From Halieaceae bacterium UBA6060 (GTDB taxonomy: Bacteria; Pseudomonadota; Gammaproteobacteria; Pseudomonadales; Halieaceae), in contig DIYG01000115.1 of assembly GCA_002428935.1 (NCBI GenBank), positions 1 to 15,446 on the forward strand: DNA of 15,446 bases, given 5' to 3'. The notes under the pieces are model-generated. The model saw only the letters and a list, made by a program, of their open reading frames with translations, was not told where the DNA came from and made no database searches. This document shows positions 12,422 through 15,446 of the stretch, in pieces. Both the position numbers and the translations under genes were made by a program. Numbering within the stretch: the stretch's first letter is position 1; every line of letters starts with the position of its first letter.

Positions 12422-13170
12422 GCCTCAGACCTCGAGGCTTCGACGTGCACCGCGGCCCGCTCCGCACCCAGGCCTATACGGCCCTGCTTCCGTAACCAAA
12501 ACTCGGCCAGGGAAAAGTCCTCTGGATAGGTGACCTTTAGGTTCGCCACGGATCCCTCAACCAACTGTACGGGATAACCGGCGCGCTCCATGGCGGAGGC
12601 TTCATCGGTAATGGGGTACCCGTCACTCAGCGCCCGCTCCAGGGCCTGGCGAAGCTCTTCGAGGCGAAACATCTGCGGCGTCTGCGCACGCCAGAAGCGG
12701 GAGCGATCAACGGTTTTCTCGACCCGTGCCCGGTCATCTGCGCGTTTCAATGTCTCCGCCACCGGTTGCGCCAGTACCCCACCGACTTCGCCGTCACGTA
12801 CACGGGTGACCAGGCGCTGGATATCCTCGGCCGGTACACAGGGCCTCGCCGCATCGTGCACCAATACCCAGTCACCGGGGCTAGCCTTAAGCGCTCGAAG
12901 GCCCGCCGCCACGGATTCAGCGCGGGTGCTTCCACCGACGCAATAGGTCAATCGCTCGACGTAGGACAGGTTCTGGGCGGAGCGTGCCGCGGCCAAACGG
13001 TCGGGAGAAACGGCAATCACACAGCCCTGCAATGGAACGGCGTTAAACAGGGCGTCAACACTCCAGTCCAACAGGGAGCGCCGGGCCACCTCGAAAAACT
13101 GCTTGGGCTCGAGCTGGCCACTGCGCAGGCCCTGCCCCGCTGCCGGTATCACCGCCCACAGGTCGCTCAA
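12418..13170 (-). CDS. ispD: 2-C-methyl-D-erythritol 4-phosphate cytidylyltransferase
   Basis: Third step of the MEP pathway: MEP plus CTP gives CDP-methylerythritol and pyrophosphate. 250 aa, slightly longer than the E. coli enzyme because of a basic tail after the conserved NLKVTYPEDF. The nucleotide-binding loop AAGQGLRSGQLEPKQF (10-25) contains R16 and K23, equivalent to E. coli R20 and K27. VHDAARPC (106-112) carries the catalytic Asp107, and the TPQMF and TDEASAME motifs are present. The start is TTG overlapping the ftsB stop as TTGA. GGAG lies about ten bases upstream within the end of ftsB, and no ATG fits before the nucleotide-binding loop. The gene is translationally coupled on both sides. 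Confidence 0.97.
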   Translation of the reverse strand: MSDLWAVIPAAGQGLRSGQLEPKQFFEVARRSLLDWSVDALFNAVPLQGCVIAVSPDRLAAARSAQNLSYVERLTYCVGGSTRAESVAAGLRALKASPGDWVLVHDAARPCVPAEDIQRLVTRVRDGEVGGVLAQPVAETLKRADDRARVEKTVDRSRFWRAQTPQMFRLEELRQALERALSDGYPITDEASAMERAGYPVQLVEGSVANLKVTYPEDFSLAEFWLRKQGRIGLGAERAAVHVEASRSEA

Positions 13171-13478
13171 GGTTGAGGCTCCAGACCGGTCTTACTCGCC
13201 GAATCATCGGGTTGCACAAACTGATAGAAGACCTCGTCATCCCGGGTCAGGCCCAGCTCTTCTCGCGCTCGCTGCTCGAGCACACTCTGGCCCGTTTTTA
13301 GATCCAGCACCTGACGGGCCAGCTCCGCATTGCGCTCGCGCAGAATCGCATTCTCGCGTCGGTAATCCATGGCCTGCTGCTGCAATCGTCGCAGCTCCAA
13401 GCGTCCGCCTTCTCCCCACCAGAGCTGGTATTGGAGCCCCGCCAGAAGTAGCAGAAGGATGACCAGGAGCCAGCGCAA
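13167..13478 (-). CDS. ftsB: Cell division protein FtsB
   Basis: Bitopic divisome protein that joins FtsL and FtsQ and helps activate septal peptidoglycan synthesis. 103 aa: a very short cytoplasmic end, one transmembrane helix (about 3-19, RWLLVILLLLLAGLQYQLWW) and a periplasmic coiled coil (about 24-70) with heptad Leu/Ala pattern including ENAILRERNAELARQVLDLK. Then comes EQRAREELGLTRDDEVFYQF, typical of FtsB. The start is TTG, with a TAGG at the enolase stop as a weak ribosome-binding site, eight bases after that stop. The position between eno and ispD is the conserved one in gammaproteobacteria. The rare start and poor site suggest low or coupled translation. Confidence 0.95.
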   Translation of the reverse strand: MRWLLVILLLLLAGLQYQLWWGEGGRLELRRLQQQAMDYRRENAILRERNAELARQVLDLKTGQSVLEQRAREELGLTRDDEVFYQFVQPDDSASKTGLEPQP

Positions 13479-13486
13479 CGATAGAC

Positions 13487-14773
13487 CTAGCGCTGGAACT
13501 CCGCCCGACCGCGATAAGGCGCTTGGGCGCCGAGCTCCGCTTCAATACGCAGGAGTCGGTTGTACTTGGCAACGCGGTCAGAGCGGCACAGGGAGCCGGT
13601 TTTTATCTGCCCGGCTCCCGTGGCGACGGCCAGATCCGCGATCGTCGTGTCTTCCGTTTCACCGGAGCGGTGGGAAATCACCGCTGTATACCCGGCGTCT
13701 GCGGCCATCTGAATAGCGTCGAGGGTTTCACTCAAGGTGCCGATTTGGTTGAGCTTAATCAGGATCGAGTTGGCGATACCCTTTTCAATGCCCTCGGCAA
13801 GAATCTTCGTATTGGTCACAAACAGGTCGTCACCCACCAACTGTACTCGTTCGCCGAGTCGCTCCGTGAGCAACTTCCAACCGTCCCAATCAGACTCATC
13901 AAGGCCATCTTCGATAGAGAGAATGGGATAGCCGTCCACGAGGCCCGCGAGATATTCTGTGAAACCAGCGCTATCAAAATCGCGCCCATCCCCGCCGAGG
14001 ACGTAGCGACCATCGCGGTAGAACTCCGATGCCGCGCAATCCAGGGCCAGGGTTACTTCCGTGCCTAGGGCGTATCCAGCCTTCGCCACGGCCTCGGCAA
14101 TGACTTCCAGCGCCGCATCATTCGATGGCAAGTTGGGGGCAAAGCCGCCCTCATCGCCGACGGCGGTGTTTAGGCCGCGGCCCGAGAGCACTTTTTTCAG
14201 GTGATGGAAGATTTCAGCGCCGCAGCGCAAGGCTTCAGCAAAAGACTGCGCCGCCACGGGCTGAATCATGAATTCCTGGATATCGACGTTGTTATCCGCG
14301 TGCTCGCCGCCATTGAGAATATTCATCATGGGTACAGGCATGCTCAACTTGTCGCGACCGTATAGCTCGGCCATATGCGCGTACAGAGGTTTTCCCATAT
14401 CCATGGCCGCGGCCTTGGCTGTAGCCAGCGAGACCGCAAGCATTGCATTAGCACCGAGCTTGCCTTTGTTCTCCGTGCCGTCAAGATCAAGAAGTGTCTG
14501 ATCAATGGCTCGCTGATCCGCCGCTGCGGCGCCTTTAAGGGCCTGACCTATGGCTTCATTGACGTGCCCCACGGCCGTTTGAACACCTTTACCCAGATAC
14601 CGATCGCCATCGCCATCGCGCAGTTCTAGGGCTTCCCGGGAGCCTGTGGATGCCCCCGACGGCGCACAGGCCGCGCCGGTAGCGCCGGAAGCCAGACGAA
14701 CCTCAGCCATCACCGTGGGATTACCTCGGGAGTCTAATACCTCAAATCCCCGCACATCCGTAATCGTAGTCAC
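13487..14773 (-). CDS. eno: Enolase (phosphopyruvate hydratase)
   Basis: Glycolytic enzyme that interconverts 2-phosphoglycerate and phosphoenolpyruvate; in many Gram-negative bacteria also part of the RNA degradosome. The chosen GTG start gives 428 aa beginning MTTITDVRGFEVLDSRGNPT, the same spacing to LDSRGNPT as Pseudomonas enolase. It places AAGGAG ten bases upstream. A GTG nine bases earlier (14782) is also open but only one base from that site, so it is less likely. Catalytic and metal regions are intact: the GDEGGFAPNL segment, SIEDGLDESDWDGW with a metal-binding Glu, LVGDDLFVTN with a metal-binding Asp, the catalytic Lys in ILIKLNQIGT, and SHRSGETEDTTIADLAV. The next gene, ftsB, starts eight bases after the stop; kdsA ends 15 bases upstream. 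Confidence 0.97.
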   Translation of the reverse strand: MTTITDVRGFEVLDSRGNPTVMAEVRLASGATGAACAPSGASTGSREALELRDGDGDRYLGKGVQTAVGHVNEAIGQALKGAAAADQRAIDQTLLDLDGTENKGKLGANAMLAVSLATAKAAAMDMGKPLYAHMAELYGRDKLSMPVPMMNILNGGEHADNNVDIQEFMIQPVAAQSFAEALRCGAEIFHHLKKVLSGRGLNTAVGDEGGFAPNLPSNDAALEVIAEAVAKAGYALGTEVTLALDCAASEFYRDGRYVLGGDGRDFDSAGFTEYLAGLVDGYPILSIEDGLDESDWDGWKLLTERLGERVQLVGDDLFVTNTKILAEGIEKGIANSILIKLNQIGTLSETLDAIQMAADAGYTAVISHRSGETEDTTIADLAVATGAGQIKTGSLCRSDRVAKYNRLLRIEAELGAQAPYRGRAEFQR

Positions 14774-14788
14774 CGCGTTCACACTCCT

Positions 14789-15446
14789 TTATTCGATGGT
14801 CAGGGCCGGCAGCCCTTTCACCAGTTGATCCACCGCTTGTACCTGAGCCAGGAAGGGCTCGAGCTGGGCCAGCGGCAATGCGCTGGGGCCATCGCAAAGC
14901 GCCTTATCGGGATTGGGATGAGCCTCGAGAAACAGACCGGCCAAACCCGTCGCCACGCCGGCGCGGGCAAGTTCCACGATCTGCGAACGTCGACCACCAG
15001 AGGCGGCCCCCATGGGGTCGCGACACTGCAGCGCATGGGTTACATCAAAAATCAGAGGCACATCGTCCGTCGCCTGGCGCATGACCCCAAAGCCGAGCAT
15101 GTCTACCACCAGGTTGTCATAGCCAAAATTACTTCCCCGCTCGCATAGCAGCAGGCGGTCATTACCGCATTCGCGGAACTTGTCCACCACATTGCTCATC
15201 TGTGAGGGCGAGAGAAACTGTGGCTTCTTGATATTGATAACGGCCCCAGTCGCGGCCATGGCATGAACCAGATCCGTCTGCCGGGCTAGAAAGGCCGGCA
15301 GCTGAATAATGTCGCAGACTTCCGCGGCGGGCGCGGCCTGCTCCGGGGTATGCACATCGGTGATGACCGGCACACCGAAACGCTCCTTGACCGTAGCCAG
15401 AATCCCCAGTCCCTCTTCCAGACCCGGTCCGCGAAACGAATGAATG
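14789..15446 (-). CDS. kdsA: 3-deoxy-8-phosphooctulonate synthase (Kdo-8-P synthase), 5' end outside the window
   Basis: Condenses phosphoenolpyruvate with arabinose 5-phosphate to Kdo 8-phosphate for lipopolysaccharide inner core. The open frame runs to the window edge. The first complete codon is at 15445 and the visible protein begins IHSFRGPGLEEGLGILATV, matching E. coli KdsA from about residue 65. So about 219 residues are present and the N-terminus is missing. Diagnostic segments follow: VITDVHTPEQA, IIQLPAFLARQTDLV, GAVINIKKPQFLSP, GSNFGYDNLVVDMLGFGVM, FDVTHALQCRDPMGAASGG and LFLEAHPNPDKALCDGPSAL. Internal GTG at 15373 is not the true start. The metal class (Cys or Asn near residue 20) lies outside the window. 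It is followed closely by eno, as in Pseudomonas. Confidence 0.97.
   Translation of the reverse strand, partial: IHSFRGPGLEEGLGILATVKERFGVPVITDVHTPEQAAPAAEVCDIIQLPAFLARQTDLVHAMAATGAVINIKKPQFLSPSQMSNVVDKFRECGNDRLLLCERGSNFGYDNLVVDMLGFGVMRQATDDVPLIFDVTHALQCRDPMGAASGGRRSQIVELARAGVATGLAGLFLEAHPNPDKALCDGPSALPLAQLEPFLAQVQAVDQLVKGLPALTIE

Overview
The window reads as chromosomal DNA of a GC-rich, Gram-negative gammaproteobacterium. The conserved block kdsA-eno-ftsB-ispD-ispF-pcm-(DUF368)-nlpD-rpoS facing fdxA and mutS is the pseudomonad-type arrangement, and MutS, RpoS, FdxA, Pcm and enolase all resemble Pseudomonas/Azotobacter proteins by eye. The differences (no truD or surE, no RsmZ-sized gap beside rpoS, a TonB/ABC operon next to mutS) suggest a relative outside Pseudomonas, possibly a marine Cellvibrionales/Halieaceae-type bacterium. 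That placement is inference; no rRNA or tRNA is present to settle it.

Left part (1-4854, all minus strand, transcribed right to left): an apparent five-gene operon. It starts with a small secreted His/Cys-rich protein (4537-4854, GTG start), then a TonB-dependent outer-membrane receptor (2244-4478), an ABC-2-type ATPase (1475-2188), a DUF3526 permease (60-1478, overlapping the ATPase by ATGA), and the first 19 codons of another protein, probably the second permease (1-58). It looks like a transport system linking an outer-membrane receptor to an inner-membrane ABC machine. The substrate is unknown; a metal or metal complex is the leading guess. A candidate promoter carrying a perfect AACAG-TAATT-CTGTT inverted repeat lies just upstream, in the 278-base divergent gap before mutS.

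Middle (5133-8155, plus strand): mutS (mismatch recognition ATPase with a C-terminal clamp-binding motif) and fdxA (7Fe ferredoxin of the Azotobacter FdI type). fdxA converges on rpoS across only 70 bases, which hold an 11-base duplication and a T-tract.

Right part (8226-15446, all minus strand, transcribed right to left): kdsA (5' end outside the window), eno, ftsB, ispD, ispF and pcm are tightly packed, with 4-base overlaps at ftsB/ispD, ispD/ispF and ispF/pcm. A 130-base gap precedes a DUF368 membrane protein (PopT-type polyprenyl-phosphate transporter family), then nlpD (amidase activator lipoprotein) 3 bases later, and rpoS after a 131-base GC-rich leader. Cell-envelope tasks dominate: Kdo synthesis, isoprenoid precursor synthesis, divisome assembly, carrier-lipid recycling and septal amidase activation. 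They lead into the stationary-phase sigma factor and the protein-repair methyltransferase. No mobile element, CRISPR array, tRNA or rRNA was seen.
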